Origin: RGIG995 sp045542115
Lineage (GTDB): Bacteria; Bacillota; Clostridia; Oscillospirales; UBA644
Length of the DNA stretch: 64,000 nucleotides
NCBI GenBank assembly: GCA_045542115.1
Contig: JAZQKK010000014.1
Span: forward strand, 124,001 to 188,000
Direction of reading: 5' to 3'
Below the pieces are notes generated by a model, which saw only the letters and a list, made by a program, of their open reading frames with translations, was not told where the DNA came from and ran no database searches. Of this stretch, positions 42,290 through 50,640 are shown in pieces. Positions within the stretch are counted from its first letter, which is position 1. The number at the start of each line of letters is the position of its first letter. A program made the translations under genes and the position numbers.

Positions 42290-42721
42290 TCAGTCAAGAT
42301 TATAAACTTCGGGCTTCTGGGCCTGATGTTTGTGTTCGCTGCCGCGGTAAACTCTCAGACGAGTCATCGCATTGCGGCCGATGGTGGTAGCGGGAAGCAT
42401 ACCCTTCACAGCACGCTCAAAAGCGAATTCGGGGTTTTCTTGCATCAGGGTAGCGTACTGAACTTCTTTCAGACCGCCGACCCAACCGGTGTGATGACGA
42501 TAATATTTATCGGTCAGCTTCTTGCCGGTGAGAACTACTTTTTCAGCATTGAGAACGATGACGTGGTCACCGCAATCAACGTGCGGGGTGTAAGTGGGCT
42601 TATGTTTGCCCTTCAAGATTTTCGCCACTTCGCTAGCAACCCGGCCCAAAGGCTTGTTTGCAGCGTCGACGATGTACCATTTGCGATCCATTTCGGTCGC
42701 TTTCGCCATAAATGTTGCCAT
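42290..42721 (-). CDS. rplM: 50S ribosomal protein L13
   Basis: The 143 residues contain the L13 signature segments RKWYIVDAANKPLGRVASEVAKIL, HVDCGDHVIVLNAEKV and AVKGMLP with RLRVYRGSEHKHQAQKP near the end. Frame open to 42739; the ATG at 42721 has GGAGG five bases upstream. First gene of the rplM-rpsI operon behind a consensus promoter. Confidence 0.97.
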   Translation of the reverse strand: MATFMAKATEMDRKWYIVDAANKPLGRVASEVAKILKGKHKPTYTPHVDCGDHVIVLNAEKVVLTGKKLTDKYYRHHTGWVGGLKEVQYATLMQENPEFAFERAVKGMLPATTIGRNAMTRLRVYRGSEHKHQAQKPEVYNLD

Positions 42722-42775
42722 AGCATCCTCCGTAATCATTCATTTTTCAGAATGGGTATTTTTTTCAGCCTGACT

Positions 42776-42804
42776 ATTATATCACAAGAGGATGAATTTG
42801 TCAA
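42776..42804 (-). promoter_or_regulatory. Promoter of rplM-rpsI
   Basis: Minus strand TTGACA (42799-42804), 17 bases, TATAAT (42776-42781). Confidence 0.92.
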
Positions 42805-42883
42805 TAGTTTTTTTAAAAAAATTTAATTTATACATTCCGAACTTTGATTTTCTTTTGTTTTCTTCGTTTTTCTTTATTTTTCT

Positions 42884-44632
42884 TTAATCGCAATTCTTGT
42901 TTTTCCACGTTTTACATTGTTCCGGGGCGGGATTTACGTAGGCGGTACGATAGGTTTCATAGACAACCATTCCCGGCTTTGCCCCCGCAGGTTTGCGGAT
43001 ATTCCGCACCTCCGTATAGTCCACGGCCACGTTATCCGCATCCCGAAGGCTGCTGTTGGTGGCGGCAATCACGGCCGCATCGGTCATAGCCTCGTTGGTG
43101 GGAAGATTTCCATCACAAACTAAAATGACGTGGCTGCCGGGAGAATTTTTTACGTGGAACCAAATATCGCGACGCTCAGCAGTTCGGAGGGTAAGAGTAT
43201 CGTTTTGCAGATTATTCCGTCCGCACAGAACCGTAAAACCGTCGGATACGGTATAGCGGAGGGGTTTGGATTGTTCCCGGTCTTTTCCCTGCCGTTTGGA
43301 TGCCGCCTTTCGCAGATACCCCTGCCCTGCCAATTCCCGGCGAAGGTCGGTCAGTTCCGCCAACCCGGTAGCCCGGGTCAGAGCATCGGAAACCGAGTTG
43401 AGATACTCCAATTCTTGAAGGGCAATGTCAATCTGTTCTTTGAGTACATTTTTTGCCGTTTGTGCCTTTTTATACCTTTTATAGTAATTTTGGGCATTTC
43501 GGCTGGGGGACAAGGAGGGGTCCAGGGGAATCTTTACGTCCGCCGGAGGGTCCTGGGTATAATCCGGCAAGACCACCGACGACTCGTGCCCCTTAAATAT
43601 ATATAGGTTGGAAAGAATCAAATCCCCGTAGGTTTTAAACTCCTCGGCACGGGCACTGTCTGCCAATTCCCGACGCTGGGCTTCGATCTTGCGGGTCAAA
43701 CGGGACGTGGCGTTGGAGATAAGCTTGGAAATATCAGAAGAATGACGGCGAATGTGTTCCGCCCGGTCTTTTTCTCCGTAATAGGCATCCAAGGCGACCG
43801 AGCACGTCTCATAGGTTTGACTTGTATAAGTGGTTCCGTATTGGGAAATGGGGAAACAGTAAAAATCCTTGGGGGTCTCCCCTTTCAACACGGTGGGAGT
43901 ATAGGATTGGGACAAAACCGCTTGTTTTAGTTTTGCCAATTCCAGAGACAGTGCGGAAATTCCCTTATCGGGCATTGAAAACAGGTCTGCATCGCACACT
44001 CCAAAAGCTCTGTAAGAGATTTCCCGGGACAAGAGCGGAGAAAACCCTTCAAAGCGGTTGGTTAAAAACCGGTCGCACCGTTCTTCCCCGTCGGGGATGG
44101 GGACAACAAACTCGTCTAAAATGGAAATCTTATTTTGAGAGGGAGGCAATTCATAGGTCACCCCCGGCAACAATCTGCGGGGAGAGGCGGATGAAAGGTC
44201 GGTCTGCCGGAGGGCATCGAAAATCTTCCCTTGCCCATCGGTCAGGATAAGATTGCTGGCCCGCCCCATAATTTCGATAATCAAATGCTTTTCTTCCGCT
44301 TCGTAGAAATCGTTTTTACAGTCAAAGCGAAGCATCAAAACCCGTTCCAATCCGGGCTGAACCGCATCAATCAAACGGGCGGAAGCAAGATGTTTCCGCA
44401 AAAGCATACAGAAATTGGGGGCATACGCCGGATTCTCCTTGGGATAGCCAATCCATTGTACCCGGGGTGCCACCGCGTTGGCGGAAAGAAGCAACCGCCG
44501 GTTTTCTCCCTTCGAATAAAAATACAGCACCACCTCATCCCGTTCCGGTTGGGTGATACGGTCCAGACGTGCACCGGCGTGGGAGGACAATTCATCCCGC
44601 AGGGCACGAAGCATAATTCCGTCAATAGGCAT
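42884..44632 (-). CDS. rqcH: Ribosome quality control protein RqcH (NFACT family)
   Basis: Binds split 50S-nascent chain complexes and directs C-terminal alanine tailing. The 582 residues comprise NFACT-N (MPIDGIMLRALRDELSSHAGARLDRI onward, to about 200), a helical hairpin/coiled-coil middle (about 290-420) and NFACT-R (from about 455) with RRDIWFHVKNSPGSHVIL. Older annotation calls this fibronectin-binding protein A. ATG at 44632. It is 21 bases after the Nif3-family gene. Confidence 0.93.
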   Translation of the reverse strand: MPIDGIMLRALRDELSSHAGARLDRITQPERDEVVLYFYSKGENRRLLLSANAVAPRVQWIGYPKENPAYAPNFCMLLRKHLASARLIDAVQPGLERVLMLRFDCKNDFYEAEEKHLIIEIMGRASNLILTDGQGKIFDALRQTDLSSASPRRLLPGVTYELPPSQNKISILDEFVVPIPDGEERCDRFLTNRFEGFSPLLSREISYRAFGVCDADLFSMPDKGISALSLELAKLKQAVLSQSYTPTVLKGETPKDFYCFPISQYGTTYTSQTYETCSVALDAYYGEKDRAEHIRRHSSDISKLISNATSRLTRKIEAQRRELADSARAEEFKTYGDLILSNLYIFKGHESSVVLPDYTQDPPADVKIPLDPSLSPSRNAQNYYKRYKKAQTAKNVLKEQIDIALQELEYLNSVSDALTRATGLAELTDLRRELAGQGYLRKAASKRQGKDREQSKPLRYTVSDGFTVLCGRNNLQNDTLTLRTAERRDIWFHVKNSPGSHVILVCDGNLPTNEAMTDAAVIAATNSSLRDADNVAVDYTEVRNIRKPAGAKPGMVVYETYRTAYVNPAPEQCKTWKNKNCD

Positions 44633-44653
44633 AAAACAAAAGATTCCTCCGAA

Positions 44654-45412
44654 TCAGATAGAGCGTACCGGGTCGGGCATCGAGGCATAGACCACTTCCA
44701 GCGAGGAGTCTGCGGCGGTCAACCATTGTTCCAACACCGGAAGAATCAAGACTTCCGTGGCGTAGTGACCGGCTTCGATAAGATTGATTCCCCGTTGTTC
44801 CGCTTCCAGAAAATGGTGGTATTTTGCCTCGCCCGTAAGCAAGGTATCAATTTCCGTTCCCACCAAAGATTCCCACAAATCACCCCCGGAACCGCTGCAA
44901 AGAGCCACGCGATGAACCGGACGTCCGCCGTCAGCATAACGGAGACTGTTGGCAGAAAGAAGGGCTTTCACCCGCGCGGCATATTCTTCCAACGCCACGG
45001 GAGCGGGCAGCGTTCCTTGCCGACAAACGAAGGAAGGGTCCTCCCCCGTAAACGGTTGAATATCCGTCAGACCTACGGTGGTGGCAAGAACGTCGTTCAC
45101 TCCGCCCGGTGCCATATCCAAATTGGTATGGGCGGCCACGGCGGCAATCCCGCTTTCCATCAGCCGATAAACACGGTCTGCGGGAGAAAAGGTCTTTTGC
45201 GCCGAAAACAGGGCCGGATGATGGGTCAATATCAAATCGACTCCCTGCTTCTTTGCAGAATCGATTACCGAATAAGTAATATCCAGAGAGAGCATTACTT
45301 TTCGAATCTCCCGCTGAGGGTCTCCGCACAGGATTCCCGCATTGTCAAAATCCAATGCCATATCAAAAGGTGCATAGCGGTCCAGGACCGCCACAAGGTC
45401 AATGAGTTTCAT
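44654..45412 (-). CDS. Nif3-like dinuclear metal center protein
   Basis: A 252-residue member of the NIF3/YqfO (GTP cyclohydrolase 1 type 2) family with metal ligands in LTHHPALFS and AAHTNLDMAPGGVND, and in the C-terminal GHYATEV. Function is poorly known. It lacks the central PII-like insertion of longer homologues. The ATG at 45412 has GGAGG seven bases upstream and overlaps trmK by 14 bases; trmK-nif3 is a widespread pair. Confidence 0.93.
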   Translation of the reverse strand: MKLIDLVAVLDRYAPFDMALDFDNAGILCGDPQREIRKVMLSLDITYSVIDSAKKQGVDLILTHHPALFSAQKTFSPADRVYRLMESGIAAVAAHTNLDMAPGGVNDVLATTVGLTDIQPFTGEDPSFVCRQGTLPAPVALEEYAARVKALLSANSLRYADGGRPVHRVALCSGSGGDLWESLVGTEIDTLLTGEAKYHHFLEAEQRGINLIEAGHYATEVLILPVLEQWLTAADSSLEVVYASMPDPVRSI

Positions 45413-46109
45413 TATAAAGCCTCCCGGAATAAGTTTGCCATAAGGCACTCAAACGTCGGTACAAATCTTCCTCAAACGCCTCGGCAACGGGGTCGGGCAG
45501 TTCTGCACGTCGCAATCCCAACAAGCGTTTCTGATGGGACGTCAGTAATTTTTCAATATAATCCAGAGCATCGGGGGTACAATCCAAATTTTGAGGAAGA
45601 TAACAGTCAGTTTCGGTATATGCTTCGGTGGGACGGTTGCGAACCAAAAAAATAATATACCGTTTTTCCCCTTCGCTGACCGCTCGTTCCCGGTCGATGG
45701 AATAGCCGTGGCGAAACAAAAAACGACGAAGGACCTCCGGTTTGGTCATCGGTTGTAACACCAACGTTTGGGCACAAATCGGGGGGTGTTCGTATAAGAT
45801 GCGGGAAATCAAGTCTCCGCCCATCCCTGCAATCACCAAGGCATCGTATTCCTCGGGGACCGAGTGAAGTCCGTCGCTTTGAATCAACTCGATTGCCCCG
45901 GAAAGGTCGTATTTTTCTACGCAAGACCGGGCACGGAGCAACGGTCCGTCGTTTACGTCACAGGCAAGCGCCCGGCGGCAACGGCCGGATTGTATCATAT
46001 ACACGGGGAGATGAGCGTGGTCCGTACCGATATCCGCAAGAACGTCACAATTCCCAATCAGTTCCGCCACCACAGACAATCGGGGCGGAAGCATTACTTT
46101 TTCAGACAT
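45399..46109 (-). CDS. trmK: tRNA (adenine(22)-N(1))-methyltransferase
   Basis: SAM-dependent methyltransferase that makes m1A22 in tRNA. The 236 residues show LPPRLSVVAELI, motif I (LADIGTDHAHLPVYM), ALACDVNDGPLLRA and the catalytic-region GMGGDLISRIL. The frame is open to 46154 but the ATG at 46109 has GAGG upstream and gives the family start. Coupled to the Nif3-family gene by overlap. Confidence 0.93.
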   Translation of the reverse strand: MSEKVMLPPRLSVVAELIGNCDVLADIGTDHAHLPVYMIQSGRCRRALACDVNDGPLLRARSCVEKYDLSGAIELIQSDGLHSVPEEYDALVIAGMGGDLISRILYEHPPICAQTLVLQPMTKPEVLRRFLFRHGYSIDRERAVSEGEKRYIIFLVRNRPTEAYTETDCYLPQNLDCTPDALDYIEKLLTSHQKRLLGLRRAELPDPVAEAFEEDLYRRLSALWQTYSGRLYNETH

Positions 46110-46120
46110 AGCATCCTCGG

Positions 46121-46150
46121 AAAAAGAGCGAGGGGACCCCCTCGCTCCAA
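46121..46150 (-). terminator. Terminator of the LamG-foldase-DUF1858 operon
   Basis: Stem GAGCGAGGGG/CCCCTCGCTC with minus strand T run, lying after the DUF1858 stop and before trmK. Confidence 0.88.
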
Positions 46151-46155
46151 TCAAA

Positions 46156-46350
46156 TCAGTCTTCGATGGCGGCGTTCAGAGCTTCCACCAGTTCATCTAC
46201 GTCAATGCCGTGAACGGCGCAGGCATCCTCAATGGATTCCCCTCTTGCGGCCATACAGCCGATGCAGTGCATCCCGAAGTGGAGCAGCACGTCACCCACC
46301 TGGGGGTAAGCACGAATCATATCGCCGATGAGCATTTCTTTGGTAATCAT
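46156..46350 (-). CDS. DUF1858 domain protein
   Basis: A 64-residue protein of the DUF1858 type (MITKEMLIGDMIRAYPQVGDVLLHFGMHCIGC), with the CIGC pair that in relatives supports redox or metal binding. The domain often accompanies hybrid-cluster or iron-sulfur proteins, but none is here. ATG at 46350 with GGAGG eight bases upstream. It follows the foldase lipoprotein gene. Confidence 0.88.
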   Translation of the reverse strand: MITKEMLIGDMIRAYPQVGDVLLHFGMHCIGCMAARGESIEDACAVHGIDVDELVEALNAAIED

Positions 46351-46380
46351 AGTAATATCCTCCAAAATTATTTTTCGCTG

Positions 46381-47796
46381 TTAGTCATTTCCCAAATCGT
46401 CCCGATGATTCCCCCGGAACGAAACGGAATTGGTGGGAGTCAACTCTTCCAGGAGTTTGTAGTAAGAATCGTTTTGCAGTCCGGGCAGACAATCGTTTTT
46501 CCAGGCAATCTCCCCGTGACCGGTAAACCAAACGATGTGATAACCGAAAGACGTTTTAATGATGGCCTTGTCATCCTTGGTTCGTCCGGCTTCATAAAGC
46601 CAATCGTTAATCTCGGCGACCATCGTGCCGTAAGCAAAGGATTCGTACAGTCCGCCGGTCTCTTTCGAACCGGGGTCTTCGGTATACTTTTCAACCAGTT
46701 CGGTGAAGGTTTCCTGAGAAAATCCGGCGTCTTCCCATTGGTCATAGAGGCTCTGAATTTCTTTTTTCACGTCTTCATCGTCGGAAGAGCCGTCTTCTTT
46801 TTCGGTTACGGCAAGCAGCAGATGGCGCATCGAAACCAAGGGGTGCTCATCCCGTTGGCGGGAAAGGAAGAAGCAGACCGAATAAGCCTCGGCCGCAGTT
46901 TGATATACTGCAACGTCGCCGGCCGCACGGGTCTTATCGAAGAGCCACGTGGACATTTCCGTATTGGCTAAATCCGAAGCACTTACGTTTTTCGCGAGGG
47001 TCGCATTGTCGGCACCGTAACTTGCCTTCTGACTTTCGGGAGCAAAGGAAACCGCCCGATTTTTGAATTCTTCTTCGGTCTTCAAATCCTTGGAAAAGGA
47101 TTCTGCCAGACCCTTGACTGCCTGTGCGGTTTCTTCCTCGGTAGAAGGCGTTGCATCGGCGGGAAGGAAATCTTTGGTAAGGGTATAGATGCGGAAATTC
47201 ACCTTATCGATGGAATCTGCATTTTCGGTATAATATTTTTCAAACTCTCCATCGGAATAGACAATCGCGCCCAATTTTTCATCACAATATTGGGTTGCAA
47301 GGAACCGATGACCGAGAAATTCCCGATACAGGTCGGTGGTCAATCCTTCCCCGAAGTTTTCGGAAAGATACTTATCCAAAGTCTTGGATTCCTTTTGAGC
47401 GGCTTCGGTGGCAGACAAAACAAAGGCATCTATCTGAACCAGAGAATTCTCACTCAGTTCCATTCCTTCGGCTTTGGCCGCATTGTAAAAGGTGAATACC
47501 TGTTTGAGAACGTCTTCGGTCTGGTCCATAAAATAATCGGCCCAGGTCTGCTCGGTCTCCGTAACGGTGCAGGGCTGTTCTTTCAAGGGTTTTTCGGGGT
47601 CTAATTCAAAATAAGAAAGATAATCCGCGTAGCCGCTGCAAAAATCACGAACCTGAGTATAATAGGTGTAATTATACTCTGCCGCGGAAATCTCCGTATC
47701 GCCCACGATCATCACCGTGTCTTTTGCGGAAGAACAACCGCAGAACAAAGACAAAGCCATTGCGCTCAAAAGAATCAAGGTAAAAATACGTTTCAA
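46381..47796 (-). CDS. PrsA-like parvulin foldase lipoprotein
   Basis: Extracytoplasmic peptidyl-prolyl isomerase or chaperone. The 471 residues start with a lipoprotein signal (LFCGC lipobox, Cys at about 20), an N-terminal SurA/PrsA-like helical domain (about 25-250) and a parvulin domain (about 285-430) with VSMRHLLLAV, GGLYESFAYGTMV and TSFGYHIVWFTG. Start by TTG at 47796, eight bases after GGAGG; frame open further without a better site. It lies 19 bases after the LamG surface protein gene and may fold that protein. A second enzymatic role is not evident. Confidence 0.88.
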   Translation of the reverse strand: MKRIFTLILLSAMALSLFCGCSSAKDTVMIVGDTEISAAEYNYTYYTQVRDFCSGYADYLSYFELDPEKPLKEQPCTVTETEQTWADYFMDQTEDVLKQVFTFYNAAKAEGMELSENSLVQIDAFVLSATEAAQKESKTLDKYLSENFGEGLTTDLYREFLGHRFLATQYCDEKLGAIVYSDGEFEKYYTENADSIDKVNFRIYTLTKDFLPADATPSTEEETAQAVKGLAESFSKDLKTEEEFKNRAVSFAPESQKASYGADNATLAKNVSASDLANTEMSTWLFDKTRAAGDVAVYQTAAEAYSVCFFLSRQRDEHPLVSMRHLLLAVTEKEDGSSDDEDVKKEIQSLYDQWEDAGFSQETFTELVEKYTEDPGSKETGGLYESFAYGTMVAEINDWLYEAGRTKDDKAIIKTSFGYHIVWFTGHGEIAWKNDCLPGLQNDSYYKLLEELTPTNSVSFRGNHRDDLGND

Positions 47797-47815
47797 AACT
47801 GTTTCCTCCGTAATA

Positions 47816-50464
47816 TTATTCATCGGTATCGTCGTCAATCCGACGGAATTTTGCAGTCATTTCTCCGGAAAGAGCAGAAGATTCGTGGTCGGAATCCACC
47901 TTGCGGAATTTCACCGTGGCATCGGTTCCCTCGGAAGAAGCGGCCGAGGCAATTCGAGCGGCACTTCGGGGGCCGATAACCGTAGTCTGAGGTCCTTCCG
48001 GCCCGGCAATGGGAACGGGCAGCGGGGCTTCTTCCTCGGGAGAACGCTTCTCTTTTTTCGTAATGATGACAACGATCAACGCCACCACGCCAAGAACCAT
48101 TACGATTCCCGCAATGATGATTGCCGTCAAAATCACGCCCCATACGTCCGAGTCCTGCTCTCTTTCACCGTTCACGGCGTAGGAGATTCCCCGGACAAAA
48201 AGCGCTACCTGTTCCGGAGGAAGGGCCTGGTCGGAAATATAGACCTCATCCACCGTTCCCCGGAACATCGGGTCGCCTTTCACTCCGCTGCGCCCCACGT
48301 AACAGAAGTTGGGACGAATGGAGGCTACGTCCACCTGGGTATCTCCCGTAGCGGCGACGGTGTCGTTCAGATAGAGAATAATCTTTCCGTCGGCAATGGT
48401 CACGGTAATCCGCGTCCAGGTATTCACGGCGTTATAATCACAGGACAAATACGTAGAAGACACTCCGTCGGTAATACCAAATCGTAAGCCGGAGATTCCG
48501 TTTCCGGCTTCCAGGAAAATCGATGCGTCGGGAGCCGAAACCGAAGATGCTTTTCGGGAAAAATCAAAAATTCGTTGCGAACGCTCTCCCCCATCCGGAC
48601 CATCCCAAGAATAGGAAAGAGACAAGGTAAGGGATTGAGCATCATCCAAGATCCCGGAAGGGTATCGAAGGAACGAAACGCCGTCCAAGGCAAGGCCGTA
48701 GGAAGAAACGCCCTGAGACAACCGTCCGCCGGTCAACGCGGCGTGGGCGGAATTGTTCCAATCTTTGCCCATATTGTCCCGCACGTCAAAGGTCGTTCCG
48801 ATAAATCCGCCGGAAATAGCCGCCAATTTTTGATAGGCGTCTTCCGCCAAATCCACACTGTCGGGGGCATAAGGATTCACAGGTTGGTCATCGGTACCGG
48901 TCTGTCCCGGGTCGGGCAGAACTTCGGACGTATAGCGGGCAAGACCGTAAACGTGAATCTTGCGAATCTCCCCATCGGAAAGGACTTTGGGGGTAACGTA
49001 CACTTCGTCGATGGCGGTGCGGGTCGTGTCGTAGGCGGAAGAACCGGTCAAAACGCGACATTGAGTGTAATTCGTCCCGGCGGGAAGAATACCGGTGGCA
49101 AAGGTTCCCACGCAAACGCCGTTGACATACACCTTCAACTCTCCGGCTTCCCCGAGCGTCAAGGCGTAATGGACCCACTGATTTTTGGGGGAAGGAAGAT
49201 TACTTCCGGTTATGGACTTTCGTTGCAGGTTTCCTCGGGTATCGGTATATTCCACGTATCCGGCCAATTTTCCCTCGGCCCCGGCGTAGGGTGAAAACCG
49301 CAAAACGCCGTTCCCTTTTAAATCCAAAAGACATTCTTCGTTATCCACCGTTTTTCCGTTTCGGTAGACCCAACAGGAAAAGGTAACGGAAGACTGCCCT
49401 CGGAACAGGCGGGGATCCAAAGTAAGATACGCCGCCGGAACAGATGCTTCTCTGCGAATCAAGGCATATCCGTTTTTCTCTTTTAGTTTGGACGTGTCAA
49501 TCAAAGAACAGCCGTTGTCCACCGTCGCGGGGATATCCCCGGAATGGTAATCCGTGCCGGCGGCAAAGGTTCCTTCAAACAGATAAGCAGCCCAGGTATA
49601 AGCGTGCTTTTCTCCGGGGGTAGGGTTGATATCGGGAAGCGTTCCCGAATCTTCCGTTCCGGAAGAGGCGTTTTTCTGTGCATTGTAAAACCGGTCTGCG
49701 GTCTGCCCCGCCAAAGATTGCATCTTTATCGGTTCCATTGCGGAACGGGACAGGTACAAATCATCCAGAGAAACTCCGTGAAACGCGGCGTTTTTACAGG
49801 TCAGCTTCGACAAATCTACGTATTTTGCGGAAATCGACGAGCCGGTGGATTTTCCGTTGACATACAGCGTGAGAAGGGACACCGTGCCGGAAACTTTATA
49901 AGTAAATCCCAGATGGACCCAAGCGGACGCATCGGTAAGAATCTGGGACATATCGTAAGAACATTCGGTACTGTTTTTCCCGTCACTTACAAATAATTTC
50001 AGAAGCACGGCCCCATCTTCCGCAGAGAACCCAACTTCCAGCGATTCCTTTGCGCCGCCGTTCAATAAGAACAGCGTAGATTTCCGCTCCGCTTCTTCCA
50101 AGGTAAAATTAACGCGGAATCCCATCGTAAACTGAGAAATTTTCTCAAACAAACTACCGTTGAGATTCACGTAGCCCTTCATCCCCCCATTCCGGTATCC
50201 GGAAACAGGTTGAAGCGCTGACGCCCCGAATTCCCTGGTGGATAACGGATATTTTCCGCCCACCTCCGCGGCAAGGTTGGAAGCATCGTCAAACGTATAA
50301 GCCGCCTGCACAGGCAAGTCGCTCCCGGAAGAAGACGCGGTGCTGCCAGATGCAGAAGAACTGTCGGTGACGGCGAGCGTCGGAATGGCAAATGCCGTAA
50401 AAAACAAAAGAGCCGCAAGAAGCCCGGAAAGAATGGAATTCAAATACCGTTTTTTCAAATTCAT
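47816..50464 (-). CDS. Exported surface protein with three LamG/concanavalin A-like domains and a membrane anchor
   Basis: An 882-residue protein: signal peptide (1-32), a serine-rich linker, three LamG-type lectin-like domains (about 50-260, 285-525 and 550-770; motifs such as KNQWVHYALTLGEAGELKVYVNGV and DAQSLTLSLSYSW), a membrane helix (about 778-802) and an intracellular tail of about 80 residues. The tail repeats a short motif (TVKFRKVD and TAKFRRID). It probably binds glycans outside the cell. ATG at 50464 with GGAGG five bases upstream. Cotranscribed with the parvulin lipoprotein gene. Confidence 0.85.
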   Translation of the reverse strand: MNLKKRYLNSILSGLLAALLFFTAFAIPTLAVTDSSSASGSTASSSGSDLPVQAAYTFDDASNLAAEVGGKYPLSTREFGASALQPVSGYRNGGMKGYVNLNGSLFEKISQFTMGFRVNFTLEEAERKSTLFLLNGGAKESLEVGFSAEDGAVLLKLFVSDGKNSTECSYDMSQILTDASAWVHLGFTYKVSGTVSLLTLYVNGKSTGSSISAKYVDLSKLTCKNAAFHGVSLDDLYLSRSAMEPIKMQSLAGQTADRFYNAQKNASSGTEDSGTLPDINPTPGEKHAYTWAAYLFEGTFAAGTDYHSGDIPATVDNGCSLIDTSKLKEKNGYALIRREASVPAAYLTLDPRLFRGQSSVTFSCWVYRNGKTVDNEECLLDLKGNGVLRFSPYAGAEGKLAGYVEYTDTRGNLQRKSITGSNLPSPKNQWVHYALTLGEAGELKVYVNGVCVGTFATGILPAGTNYTQCRVLTGSSAYDTTRTAIDEVYVTPKVLSDGEIRKIHVYGLARYTSEVLPDPGQTGTDDQPVNPYAPDSVDLAEDAYQKLAAISGGFIGTTFDVRDNMGKDWNNSAHAALTGGRLSQGVSSYGLALDGVSFLRYPSGILDDAQSLTLSLSYSWDGPDGGERSQRIFDFSRKASSVSAPDASIFLEAGNGISGLRFGITDGVSSTYLSCDYNAVNTWTRITVTIADGKIILYLNDTVAATGDTQVDVASIRPNFCYVGRSGVKGDPMFRGTVDEVYISDQALPPEQVALFVRGISYAVNGEREQDSDVWGVILTAIIIAGIVMVLGVVALIVVIITKKEKRSPEEEAPLPVPIAGPEGPQTTVIGPRSAARIASAASSEGTDATVKFRKVDSDHESSALSGEMTAKFRRIDDDTDE

Positions 50465-50515
50465 AAGCCCCTCCGAAGAAATGAGCAAAACGTGTCTTTA
50501 ATATATATATACTAT

Positions 50516-50544
50516 ATTTTACTACAATTCGAAACGTTTGTCAA
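50516..50544 (-). promoter_or_regulatory. Promoter of the LamG protein operon
   Basis: Minus strand TTGACA (50539-50544), 17 bases, TAAAAT (50516-50521). Confidence 0.75.
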
Positions 50545-50580
50545 GTACGGCACGACATTTTGAACCATTTTTGAAAACTC

Positions 50581-50609
50581 TTGCATTTCTGTCAAAAATG
50601 TTATATAAT
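50581..50609 (+). promoter_or_regulatory. Promoter of the radical SAM/DUF2344 operon
   Basis: TTGCAT (50581-50586), 17 bases, TATAAT (50604-50609). Confidence 0.75.
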
Positions 50610-50640
50610 GGTGAGAAAGAACACATTGAGGAGAAACGCT

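Noticed and set aside
44231..45655. 474-codon plus-strand frame over rqcH, the Nif3-family gene and trmK
   Set aside because: Antisense to three well-recognised genes; no ribosome binding site and no domain features.
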